From assembly GCF_001984055.1 (NCBI RefSeq), contig NZ_LYVO01000045.1, positions 1 through 55,043 on the forward strand: a stretch of 55,043 nt of DNA. Direction: 5' to 3'. Position 1 is the first letter of the stretch. Every line of letters starts with the position of its first letter. This document shows, in pieces, positions 32,690-42,933 of this stretch. Source of the DNA: Variovorax sp. KK3 (GTDB lineage Bacteria > Pseudomonadota > Gammaproteobacteria > Burkholderiales > Burkholderiaceae_C). The notes below the pieces were generated by a model. That model was not told the origin of the DNA, did no database searches, and saw only the letters and a list, made by a program, of their open reading frames with translations. The translations under genes were made by a program, and so were the position numbers.

Positions 32690-34255
32690 ATGCCTTCGAT
32701 GCCCCGCCTGACGCTCACCCGGAAAATCTTCTTCGCCCTGGCCACGCTGCTGGTGCTGTTGCTGCTGATCTCGGCCGGCTTCTCGATCTTCGCGTTGCAG
32801 CGCGGCCTCGGCCCCTACGTCGCCGAGATCGAGATCCGGCGCATGGACTGGCTGGCGCAACTGCTGCAGAAGCATTACGTGGCCAATGGCAACTGGGACC
32901 GCCTGCGCGACAACGAGGAGCAGTGGCGCCGCCTGCAGATGGGCGACGTCGGCTTGCCCAAGAGCGAAGGCCGCGAGGGCGACGACGCCCGCCTGCCGCC
33001 CTGGTACGCGCGTTCACCGCGCCCCGACAACGGCGAGCCGCCCGGCCCGCCGCCGCAGCTGGAATTGCTGCCGCGCCGCTACATGCATCCCGCGCCGCCG
33101 TGGTTGTTCGCCGGCCTGCGCGAGGCGCCCGATTCCATCTACCGGCGGCTCGGCGTGATCGACGCGCAGGGCCGGCAGGTGGTGGGTGCGGCCGTCGACC
33201 GCGACACGGCCGCGCACCTGCCCATCCGCCGCGCCAACCTGGTGGTCGGCGAACTGGTGCTCGCGCCCATCGAGGGCATCGAGAGCGAGGCCGACCGCGC
33301 CTTCGTCGCGCGGCAGTCGGGCTTCATCGCGCTGACCGGCCTGGCCGGACTGGTGCTCGCGCTGGTGCTGTCGTGGCTGCTGGCGCGGCGCTGGCTGAGC
33401 CCGATCGACGCGCTCACCCAGGGTGCGCAGGACGTGGCGCGGGGCCGGCTCGGCACGCGCGTGCAGGTGCAGGGGTCGGACGAACTGGCCCTGCTGGGCC
33501 GCACCTTCAACGACATGGCCGAGCGCCTGGACACGGCCGACGCCTCGCGCCGCGCCTGGCTGGCCGACGTGGCGCACGAGCTGCGCACGCCGCTGGCCGC
33601 GATGCGCGCGGAAATCGAAGCGCTGCAGGACGGCGTGCGCACCTTCGACGACCGCACGGCGCTGCGGCTGCATCGCCAGGTGATGCGGCTCAACCAGCTC
33701 GTGGACGACCTGCGCAGCAGCATGCGCGGGCCGCAGTCGGAGGCGCTGACCCGGACCACCGTGTTCCCGCTGGCCGTCTTGAAGGAGACGCTGGCCGCCA
33801 CGCGCGACCGCTTCGCGAAGCGCCGTATCGATGTCGATGCCGCGGCCGTCGATGCGCTTGCGGCAGCGTCGCAGCCCATGGTCGAAGGCGATGCGCACCG
33901 CCTGCACCAGGTGTTCATGAACCTGCTCGACAACACGCTGGCCTACACCGACGAAGGCGGCCTGCTGCGCATCGGCGCGGCGGTCGAGGGCAGCGCCGGC
34001 GCGCAGCGGCTTGTGCTGCGCTTCGACGACAGCGCGCCCGGCGTGGCAGCGCACGAGCTGCCGATGGTCTTCGAGCGCCTGTTCCGCGCCGATGGCTCGC
34101 GCAGCCGCGAGCTGGGCGGCTCCGGCCTCGGCCTGTCGATCTGCCGCGCGATGGTCGAGGCGCACGGCGGCGAGATCGATGCCGCGGCATCGCCGCTGGG
34201 TGGGTTGCGCATCGTTCTTTGGCTTCCACTTTCCCAAGCATCGCAAGCGTCATAG
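32690..34255 (+). CDS. baeS: BaeS-like sensor histidine kinase
   Basis: A 521-residue inner-membrane sensor kinase. TM1 is IFFALATLLVLLLLISAGFSIFAL, a periplasmic domain of about 150 residues follows (Pro-rich in the middle), and TM2 is GFIALTGLAGLVLALVLSWLLA. HAMP, then HisKA with H296 in VAHELRTPLAAM, then HATPase with NLLDNTLAYTD (N-box) and GGSGLGLSICRAMVEAHGG (G-box) complete it. ATG 32690 is used; GTG 32648 and ATG 32699 are alternatives. The response regulator gene starts 13 bp after the stop. The likely input is envelope stress or toxic compounds, by analogy with BaeS. Confidence 0.9.
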   Translation: MPSMPRLTLTRKIFFALATLLVLLLLISAGFSIFALQRGLGPYVAEIEIRRMDWLAQLLQKHYVANGNWDRLRDNEEQWRRLQMGDVGLPKSEGREGDDARLPPWYARSPRPDNGEPPGPPPQLELLPRRYMHPAPPWLFAGLREAPDSIYRRLGVIDAQGRQVVGAAVDRDTAAHLPIRRANLVVGELVLAPIEGIESEADRAFVARQSGFIALTGLAGLVLALVLSWLLARRWLSPIDALTQGAQDVARGRLGTRVQVQGSDELALLGRTFNDMAERLDTADASRRAWLADVAHELRTPLAAMRAEIEALQDGVRTFDDRTALRLHRQVMRLNQLVDDLRSSMRGPQSEALTRTTVFPLAVLKETLAATRDRFAKRRIDVDAAAVDALAAASQPMVEGDAHRLHQVFMNLLDNTLAYTDEGGLLRIGAAVEGSAGAQRLVLRFDDSAPGVAAHELPMVFERLFRADGSRSRELGGSGLGLSICRAMVEAHGGEIDAAASPLGGLRIVLWLPLSQASQAS

Positions 34256-34268
34256 GCGCCACCAGATC

Positions 34269-34946
34269 ATGAGCCGAATCCTGATCGTCGAAGACGAAGC
34301 CGACATCGCCTCCGTGCTGCAGGACTACCTGCGCCATGCCGGCCACGAGACCGAGCACGTGGCCGACGGCCGCGCCGCGCTGGCCCGCATGCTCGAGGCC
34401 CCGCCCGACCTGACCCTGCTGGACATCATGCTGCCCGGGCTCGACGGCCTGAGCGTGCTGCGCCAGGCTCGCGCGCATACCGCGCACCCGGTCATCCTGC
34501 TCACCGCGCGCATCGAGGAGGTCGACCGCCTGCTGGGGCTGGAGCTGGGCGCCGACGACTACGTCTGCAAGCCCTTCTCGCCGCGCGAAGTGGTGGCGCG
34601 CGTTCGCGCCGTGTTGCGCCGTGTCGAAAACAAGCCGGCCGCGCGCGGTGCGGAAGCGCTGACGCTCGACGAGGCCCACTGGCGCGCCACGCTGTCCGGC
34701 ACGCCGCTCAACCTGACGCGGCGCGAGTTCCGGCTGCTGCAGACGATGTCGCGCCATCCGGGCCGCATCTTCTCGCGTGCGCGCCTGCTCGAGCTGGCCT
34801 ACGACGACGACGCCGACGTGTCCGAGCGCGCGGTCGACAGCCACATCAAGAACCTGCGGCGCAAGCTCTCCACGGCGTCGCCCGCGCACGACTGGATCCG
34901 CTCGGTGTACGGCGTCGGCTTCGCGTTCGAACCGCCCGTCGAGTGA
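34269..34946 (+). CDS. baeR: BaeR-like OmpR-family response regulator
   Basis: A 225-residue response regulator. The receiver domain has acidic residues at VEDEAD, phosphoacceptor D52 (LLDIMLPGLDG), and K in DDYVCKPFSPRE. The C-terminal winged helix is typical OmpR/PhoB: LTRREFRLLQTMSRHPGRIFSRARLLELAY...RAVDSHIKNLRRKL...SVYGVGFAF. The start ATG 34269 follows the kinase stop by 13 bp. Gene pair and sequence style match BaeSR. Confidence 0.93.
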   Translation: MSRILIVEDEADIASVLQDYLRHAGHETEHVADGRAALARMLEAPPDLTLLDIMLPGLDGLSVLRQARAHTAHPVILLTARIEEVDRLLGLELGADDYVCKPFSPREVVARVRAVLRRVENKPAARGAEALTLDEAHWRATLSGTPLNLTRREFRLLQTMSRHPGRIFSRARLLELAYDDDADVSERAVDSHIKNLRRKLSTASPAHDWIRSVYGVGFAFEPPVE

Positions 34947-35072
34947 TGCCAGCCTGGGGCGCCGTCCCGGTGCGCAGCGAATCATCCAGCGCGAGTCCAC
35001 ATGTCGGTGGATGACCTTCACGGCGGTCCGGCGTAGCGTCTGCGGCGTCCATTCAACCGAGAGGAAATCGTC

Positions 35073-36131
35073 ATGGCCACATTTGGTGAAGCACTCGAAG
35101 CGCTCGAGGAATTTCGGGCAGACCTCGTTCAGGCTCAGATGAGCGTCGCGGTGCCGCAGGCCCAGGCCATGGCTTTCAGCGCCATGGCTGGCGAAGCGGC
35201 CGCCGGGCCCTTGGCGCATGTCCACGCGACCGGCGTCGGCATTCGGGACGACGGCCAGTTCGTCGTCAAGGTCTACATGTTCGACGCGCCCTCCGTCCAA
35301 TCGGCTTCCACGGTGCCGGTGCTGAGCGATGCGAGGCAAGGGGTGGCGATCGACGTCGAGCACCTGCCGGTGCAGGTGGCGTTCGACAGAAGGGCGTCCC
35401 GCAAGAGCGTGGCGGCGCTGGTCGCGAACCCGGGCCAGCACCAGATGCGCCACCGACCGGTTCCTGCGGGCGTCGAGATCGGCCCGTTGGGCGGGAAATT
35501 CGTCGGCACGCTCGGCTGCTTCGTGCGGCGCGGGGGAGACGAGGGCGGCGGGCCGCTCTTCATCCTGAGCAACAACCACGTGCTCGCCAACGTGAATCGC
35601 TTCCCGGTGGGCACCCCGTTCACCCAACCCTTCTCTGCGGCATCCGCGGACACGATCGCCTCGCTCAGTTCCTTCGAGCCGATCCTGTTCCCGGCACCGG
35701 GCTCGCAGCCGCGCAACGTCATCGATGCGGCCATCGCGGTCGTGCAGGATCCGAAGAAGATCAAGACCGGCGCCATGCTCAACATCCCGAACTACACGCC
35801 GCAGTTGCTGGCGCCGCGGCCCGGCATGGTCGTCACCAAGGCGGGCCGAACCACGGGCGTCACGGTGGGCATGATCCGCGCCATACGCGTGCGCGGCGTG
35901 CAGGTGAACTACGGCACGCAGCAGATGCCGATCATCGCCACCTTCGATAACGCGATCACCATCACGGGCAACGCCAACTTGCCATTCAGCAACCCAGGTG
36001 ATTCGGGGTCGGTGATCCTGGAGCAGAAATCGGGCCGTCCGGTCGCGCTTCTCTTTGCGGGCGATGGCGCGACCACCACGGCCTGCGACGTGTCCGCAGC
36101 CTGCGCGCGCTTCAACGTACATCCTGTCTAG
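35073..36131 (+). CDS. Trypsin-like serine protease without signal peptide
   Basis: A 352-residue protein with a chymotrypsin-fold catalytic triad: H169 (FILSNNHVLAN), D218 (NVIDAAIAVV) and S311 (SNPGDSGSVILEQ). The first 140 residues are an N-terminal domain with no secretion signal (MATFGEALEALEEFRADLVQAQMS). Similar short S1-like proteases occur beside stress or conflict genes in bacteria, often as cytosolic enzymes. A start with GAGAGGAAATCGTC upstream is convincing. The gene lies alone after baeR and may be the first gene of the stress cluster. The target is unknown. Confidence 0.8.
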   Translation: MATFGEALEALEEFRADLVQAQMSVAVPQAQAMAFSAMAGEAAAGPLAHVHATGVGIRDDGQFVVKVYMFDAPSVQSASTVPVLSDARQGVAIDVEHLPVQVAFDRRASRKSVAALVANPGQHQMRHRPVPAGVEIGPLGGKFVGTLGCFVRRGGDEGGGPLFILSNNHVLANVNRFPVGTPFTQPFSAASADTIASLSSFEPILFPAPGSQPRNVIDAAIAVVQDPKKIKTGAMLNIPNYTPQLLAPRPGMVVTKAGRTTGVTVGMIRAIRVRGVQVNYGTQQMPIIATFDNAITITGNANLPFSNPGDSGSVILEQKSGRPVALLFAGDGATTTACDVSAACARFNVHPV

Positions 36132-36220
36132 AACCCACGACGACGACGCTGGTGCGCCGTCGCGCGTGGTGATTCGGCGGATGCTCGCTAAGATTTCCCG
36201 CTCATCCGAGGAATCAACGC

Positions 36221-36502
36221 ATGAAGCCCGCTCGTACGCACCACGCCGGGGAGCCCAGTACGCCGGAGCCGCCCGAGCGCCTGCTCGCCGTTGCCGACAC
36301 TTGTCACGATCCGCAAGTCCGGCAATGCGGCGTGACGACCACCGCCGATGGCCGCTGGGCGCTTTATGTCACCGTTCCTGCCGATGCGACGGTGCCCATC
36401 GCGAGCATCGAGCGGCAGGCGGATGGCTTTCCCGTCGTCTACGAGGCCGAGTTGCCGGCACCGGTTCGCGCGGGACCGGCCTTCCCTGGACGCCGGCGCT
36501 GA
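36221..36502 (+). CDS. Small hypothetical protein
   Basis: A 93-residue protein (MKPARTHHAGEPSTPEPPE..., then LYVTVPADATVPIASIERQADGFPVVYEAEL). The middle has a beta-strand-rich style that resembles a small inhibitor-like domain. No signal peptide or hydrophobic segment. CGAGGAATCAACGC upstream is a fair ribosome-binding site. It follows the protease gene, so an inhibitor or substrate role is conceivable but unproven. Confidence 0.6.
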   Translation: MKPARTHHAGEPSTPEPPERLLAVADTCHDPQVRQCGVTTTADGRWALYVTVPADATVPIASIERQADGFPVVYEAELPAPVRAGPAFPGRRR

Positions 36503-36580
36503 GACGCACGGCCGGCCTTGCCGGCTTCCTACAGCTCGACTGGCCGCCTGGCTCTACGGTCGTCGCAGGAGAACCATCCC

Positions 36581-38152
36581 ATGCCTGCATCGACGCGCGC
36601 CCGCGAAGCTGACCAAGCATTGGCGGACTACCGCCGCAAACGCGATTTCCGCCAGACCCCCGAACCGCACCGCACGGGTCGCGGCTCGCAGGGACACAGC
36701 TTCGTGGTGCAGAAGCACCATGCGCGCCAGCTGCACTACGACTTTCGCCTGGAACTCGACGGCACGCTGAAGAGCTGGGCCGTGCCGAAGGGGCCCTGCC
36801 TCGATCCGGCCGTCAAGCGCATGGCCGTGCACGTGGAAGACCATCCGCTCGGCTATGCGGGCTTTGAGGGCACGATCCCGGCGCATCAGTACGGCGCCGG
36901 CACCGTGATCGTGTGGGACCGCGGCAGCTGGGAGCCTGAAGGCGATGCGCGCCGCGGCCTGGCCGATGGCAAGCTGAAGTTCGCGCTGCACGGCGACAAG
37001 CTGCGCGGCCGCTGGGCGCTGGTGCGCATGCGCGGCCGCGGACGCGACAAGCAGGAAGCCTGGCTGCTGATCAAGGAAGACGATGACGAGGCCCGCGCGC
37101 TCGCGGACTACGACGTGGTCGACGCCGAGCCCGACAGCGTCGTCAGCGGTCGCGACGTCGATCATCCGCCCGGCAGTGACGCGCCGAGTGCCGAGCAGAA
37201 GCAGCCCGTCGCTGCGCCCGACTCGCCGAAGCCGACGCGTCGACCCCCTCAAAAAAGGCCAGCTGTGAAATCGATGCGCATCACCCACGCCGAACGTGTG
37301 ATCGACGACGAGAGCGGTGTCACCAAGGGCGAACTGGTCGCCTACTACGACCAGGTCTCGGCCTTGATGCTGCCGCACCTGCGCGGCCGGCCGGTGTCGC
37401 TGGTACGCGCGCCCGAGGGCGTGAGCGGCGAACTCTTCTTTCAGAAGCACGCCAACCAGAACGAGATGCCCGGCGTCCGATGGCTGGATCCGGCGCTGGA
37501 CCCGGGCCACGAGCCCTTGCTGCAGATCGACACCGAAGCCGGCCTGCTGTCCGCCGCGCAGATGAACGTGATCGAGCTGCACACCTGGAACGCGACTTCC
37601 AAGGCCATCGGCCAGCCCGATCGCTTCACGCTCGACCTCGACCCCGGCGAGGGCGTCGACTGGCCCGCCATGCAAGAGGCCACGATGCTCGTGCGCGTGC
37701 TGCTGGACGAATTGGGCCTGGCGGCTTTCCTGAAGACCAGCGGGGGCAAGGGCATGCACGTGGTGGTGCCGATTCGCCGCCACTACGAATGGGACGACGT
37801 CAAGGGCTTCGCGCAGGCGCTGGTGCAGCACCTGGCCCGCATCGTGCCCGATCGATTCGTCGCCAAGAGCGGCCCGCGCAACCGTGTCGGCCGCATCTTC
37901 GTCGACTACCTGCGCAACGGCTTCGGCGCCACGACCGTCAGCGCCTGGTCGGTGCGCGCGCGGCCGGGCCTGGGCGTGTCGGTGCCCGTGCACTGGGATG
38001 AACTGCCGATGCTGGACAGCGCAGCGCACTGGACGGTGCGCGACATCGCCGAGCGGCTGGACGTGGGCAATGCACCGTGGGCTGCCATGGACGACGGGCG
38101 CAAGGGCCTCGCGGCGGCCATGAAGGCATTGGGCTGGATGCCGGGCGCCTGA
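36581..38152 (+). CDS. LigD-like protein with phosphoesterase and polymerase domains, ligase domain missing
   Basis: A 523-residue NHEJ protein. Residues about 35-180 are the 3'-phosphoesterase domain: FVVQKHHARQLHYDFRLELDG (H47, H52, D54, R56) and AVHVEDHPLGY. A Pro-rich linker spans about 190-228. Residues about 230-520 are the AEP-type polymerase/primase domain: metal-binding DLD (D352, D354), SGGKGMHV (387-394) and D442 (FVDYLRN). Normal LigD has a central ATP-dependent ligase with a lysine in KxDG, and no such motif or room for it is visible here. The start 36581 has GGAGAACCATCCC before it. It is convergent with ku (50 bp apart). Confidence 0.9.
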   Translation: MPASTRAREADQALADYRRKRDFRQTPEPHRTGRGSQGHSFVVQKHHARQLHYDFRLELDGTLKSWAVPKGPCLDPAVKRMAVHVEDHPLGYAGFEGTIPAHQYGAGTVIVWDRGSWEPEGDARRGLADGKLKFALHGDKLRGRWALVRMRGRGRDKQEAWLLIKEDDDEARALADYDVVDAEPDSVVSGRDVDHPPGSDAPSAEQKQPVAAPDSPKPTRRPPQKRPAVKSMRITHAERVIDDESGVTKGELVAYYDQVSALMLPHLRGRPVSLVRAPEGVSGELFFQKHANQNEMPGVRWLDPALDPGHEPLLQIDTEAGLLSAAQMNVIELHTWNATSKAIGQPDRFTLDLDPGEGVDWPAMQEATMLVRVLLDELGLAAFLKTSGGKGMHVVVPIRRHYEWDDVKGFAQALVQHLARIVPDRFVAKSGPRNRVGRIFVDYLRNGFGATTVSAWSVRARPGLGVSVPVHWDELPMLDSAAHWTVRDIAERLDVGNAPWAAMDDGRKGLAAAMKALGWMPGA

Positions 38153-38202
38153 GTCGCGGCGCTCCGCGGGCCGAGAGGACAGTGGCGCCCCTCGCTTCCG
38201 CC

Positions 38203-39129
38203 TCAGGCTGCCTTGCGTCCTTTGGCCGGTGCGCTCTTCTTCGCGGCCGCCTTGCGCGCGGTCTTCTTCGCAGGTGCAGCCTTGGCTGCCTTCGCCGCCT
38301 TGGTGGCCGTCTTTGCAGGCTTCGCCTTCTTGCCACCCAGGCTGCGCTTGAGCAATTCCGTCAGGTCGATGATCTCGGCGCCTTCGGCCAGGGGCTCTTC
38401 CTCGGGTTGGATCACCGTCTCGGTGTCGCCGGCCTTGACCTTCTTGTTCACGAGCTTCATCACCTCGTGCTTGAACTCGTCCTTGAAGTCCTCGGCCTTC
38501 CATTCGCCCGACATGTCCTTGACCAGTTGCTCGGCCATCTTCATCTCGGCGGCGCCGATCTTGGCGCCCTTGGCACCGGCCGCGGGCAGGTCCAGCCCGT
38601 CGAGCGGCTTCACTTCGTCGCCCCAGCGCAGCAGGTTGAGCACCAGCGCGTTCTCGCTGGGGACCAGCGCGGCCAAGTGCTGCTTGGTGGCGATCACCAC
38701 CTTGGCCAGGCCGATCTTCTTCGTCTTCACCAGCACTTCGCGCAGCAGCGCGTAGACCTTCTGGCCCTTGTTGATCGGTGCCAGGTAGTACGGGCGCTCG
38801 AGGTAGACGAAGGGAATCGCATCGGCGTCGACGAAGCGCTGGATCTCGATGGTCTGCGTCGTGCGCGGGTACGCCGCCTCGATCTCGTCGGCCGAGATGA
38901 TGACGTACTTGCCATCCTCGTATTCGACGCCCTTGACGATGTTGTCCTTGTCGATTTCCTTGCCGGTCTTCTTGTTGATGCGCTTGTAGCCCACCGGGTC
39001 CATGCTTCGCTTGTCGAGCCAGTCGAAGTCGACGCCCTGCTCGGTCGTGGCCGTGTGCAGGCCCACGGGGATGTGCACCAGCCCGAAGGTGATGGCGCCC
39101 TTCCACAGTGTTCTGCTGCCGGTGGCCAT
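38203..39129 (-). CDS. ku: Ku DNA end-binding protein
   Basis: A 308-residue bacterial Ku homodimer subunit that binds DNA ends and recruits LigD. The N-terminal core begins MATGSRTLWKGAITFGLVHIPVGL, continues with KRINKKTGKEI, and ends near DLTELLKRSLGG. The Lys/Ala-rich C-terminal tail (KKAKPAKTATKAAKAAKAAP...) is a DNA-binding extension. The start overlaps the upstream gene's stop by one base (TGATG), so the two are translationally coupled. Convergent with the LigD-like gene. Confidence 0.96.
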   Translation of the reverse strand: MATGSRTLWKGAITFGLVHIPVGLHTATTEQGVDFDWLDKRSMDPVGYKRINKKTGKEIDKDNIVKGVEYEDGKYVIISADEIEAAYPRTTQTIEIQRFVDADAIPFVYLERPYYLAPINKGQKVYALLREVLVKTKKIGLAKVVIATKQHLAALVPSENALVLNLLRWGDEVKPLDGLDLPAAGAKGAKIGAAEMKMAEQLVKDMSGEWKAEDFKDEFKHEVMKLVNKKVKAGDTETVIQPEEEPLAEGAEIIDLTELLKRSLGGKKAKPAKTATKAAKAAKAAPAKKTARKAAAKKSAPAKGRKAA

Positions 39130-39941
39130 CAGGTTTCCTCCGTCACGACTTCGAAGCGCGCCAGGCTGTGCTCGCCGAACACCATGGTGATCGGCACGTC
39201 GGCCGCGTCGCGGCCGCGCGCGATCGGAATGCGGCCGATGCGCGGCTTGTTGTGGCGTGCGTCGAAGGCCCACCAGCGGTCGCCCAGGTACACCTCGAAC
39301 CAGGCGCTGAAGTCCATCGGGTAGGGCACCGGCGGCACGCCGATGTCGCCCAGGTAGCCGGTGACGTAGCGCGCCGGCACGTTCATGCAGCGGCACAGCG
39401 TGATCGCCAGGTGCGTGAAGTCGCGGCACACGCCGGTGCGCTCGCGCCAGCCTTCCAGCGCGGTGCGGGTGCGGCGCGCGTTCTGGTAGTCGAAGCGGAT
39501 GTGCTGGTGCACGTAGTCGCAAATGGCCTGCACCAGCGACCAGCCGCGCGGCACGTGGCTGAAGTTCTGCCAGGCGAATGCCAGCAGCTCGCCGTCGACC
39601 TCGCAATAGCGGCTGGGCAGCAGGAAGCGAAGGGTGTCGACCGGCAGCTGGTCGGGCGTGTGCGCCACGGCATGGTGGTCGACGGGGTCGGGCCAGCCCG
39701 AGTCGAAGATCGTCGCCTCGTTGCGCAATCGCACGTTCGTCACGCCGGCGGGCACGTGCACGCGGGCGCAGTGGTTGTCGAAAACGTCCAGGTAGTGGTC
39801 GGTGGTCAGCGGCGGGCTGATGGTGATGTTCTCGGTGCCCTGGATATCGCCGGCGCGCGAGGGATGCACCTGCAGCATGTAGACCATGGCCGTCGGCGGG
39901 CTGAGGACCAGTTCGATGTCGAAGCCGATTCGGATGAGCAT
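39129..39941 (-). CDS. Transglutaminase-like protein
   Basis: A 270-residue transglutaminase-fold protein. The catalytic Cys is C172 (RTGVCRDFTHLAI) and the Asp is D227 (WWAFDARHN). The position of the catalytic His (normally HAW) is S212 in MDFSAWFEVYL. I believe this Ser form also occurs in relatives, so it may be a subfamily trait. The N-terminal part (about 1-100) is a beta domain (GDIQGTENITISPPLTTDHYLDVFDN). It is coupled to ku. Activity is uncertain. Confidence 0.82.
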   Translation of the reverse strand: MLIRIGFDIELVLSPPTAMVYMLQVHPSRAGDIQGTENITISPPLTTDHYLDVFDNHCARVHVPAGVTNVRLRNEATIFDSGWPDPVDHHAVAHTPDQLPVDTLRFLLPSRYCEVDGELLAFAWQNFSHVPRGWSLVQAICDYVHQHIRFDYQNARRTRTALEGWRERTGVCRDFTHLAITLCRCMNVPARYVTGYLGDIGVPPVPYPMDFSAWFEVYLGDRWWAFDARHNKPRIGRIPIARGRDAADVPITMVFGEHSLARFEVVTEET

Positions 39942-40281
39942 GGCAGTGGTTGGCTAAGGTGAAGAAGCATCGGGAAGGCGCGCTGGGGAAGCGCGCGCCG
40001 GCCGCCGACAGCGCATCGTATGGAAGAGTGTTGCGCCGCAGCGTGAGCCGATTCGCGAAGCGTCGTGGGCCGGCGCGCGAAAGCGCGTAGGCCGCGCGTG
40101 CGAGCCGTCAGCGCGTTCCTACCGAGAGCTGCTGGACCTTCCCACACTGCACGGTGCGCGGCCACTACGGGGTTCCGGGGGCCGGCCGCCTAACCTCGGT
40201 CTTCGCAAGCGGCTGTTCGCCAGCCGCTCCCGCCACTTCTGCTTCCGGCCTTGCCGACAACCCCATGACACGGAGCGCACC
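39942..40281. other. Intergenic region between transglutaminase and katE cluster
   Basis: About 340 bp holding two divergent promoters by position. Long GC-rich frames cross it on the minus strand, but none has a recognisable product or ribosome-binding site. I see no hairpin terminator. The only gene-like element nearby is the short frame starting at 40282. Confidence 0.5.
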
Positions 40282-40428
40282 ATGGAGCTTTCCTCGATGC
40301 TTGGTTTCCTCAACGCACCCTGGATCGACGACGTGCTGCTCTGGGCCGTCGTGGGCGTCGCAGGCGTGCTCGGTCTGGCGGTCGTGGTCAATGCCCTGGA
40401 TGCGTTCTTCGATGCAGAAACCGGCTGA
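40282..40428 (+). CDS. 48-residue single-pass membrane peptide
   Basis: A short gene with ACGGAGCGCACC before its ATG. The product begins MELSSMLGFLNAPWIDD, followed by one hydrophobic helix (VLLWAVVGVAGVLGLAVVV), then NALDAFFDAETG. A single inner-membrane segment with acidic ends is typical of small regulatory or stress peptides. It ends 39 bp before katE on the same strand, so the two are probably co-transcribed. Confidence 0.6.
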   Translation: MELSSMLGFLNAPWIDDVLLWAVVGVAGVLGLAVVVNALDAFFDAETG

Positions 40429-40467
40429 AGCCGCTGCGCCCAGGGATCCGGACGAGAGGAAAACCCG

Positions 40468-42648
<2,181 letters not shown>

Positions 42649-42674
42649 GGCGCCCGGGGGCTTTCTTCCGCAAC

Positions 42675-42698
42675 AAGCAGGGCCTATCGGCCCTGCTT
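42675..42698 (+). terminator. Rho-independent terminator after katE
   Basis: AAGCAGGGCC (42675-42684), loop TATC, GGCCCTGCTT (42689-42698): a perfect 10-bp stem followed by TGCTTTGGG. It lies 27 bp after the katE stop. Confidence 0.85.
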
Positions 42699-42933
42699 TG
42701 CTTTGGGCTGGACGAATGCGTGGCAGGCATCGCGGGCCAGGGCTGCCCGTGGATTCGTTGACGATTGCGCGCGCTGCTCCGTTCAGGGCTGATCAATTGT
42801 CGCGCGCCGACAAGTCGGCGAACGAAACCTTCGACCATCCGCCGCTGACACCTGGCTGCGTCCCGAGGGGACGCCCGGCTGGCGGGCCACGCCTGCGAAG
42901 CCGCATTTCGGCCGGTGCACGCCTTGCAGCCCC

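Noticed and set aside
36554..39106. 850-codon minus-strand frame across the ku and LigD region
   Set aside because: It crosses two convergent genes with clear domains and has no motif of its own.
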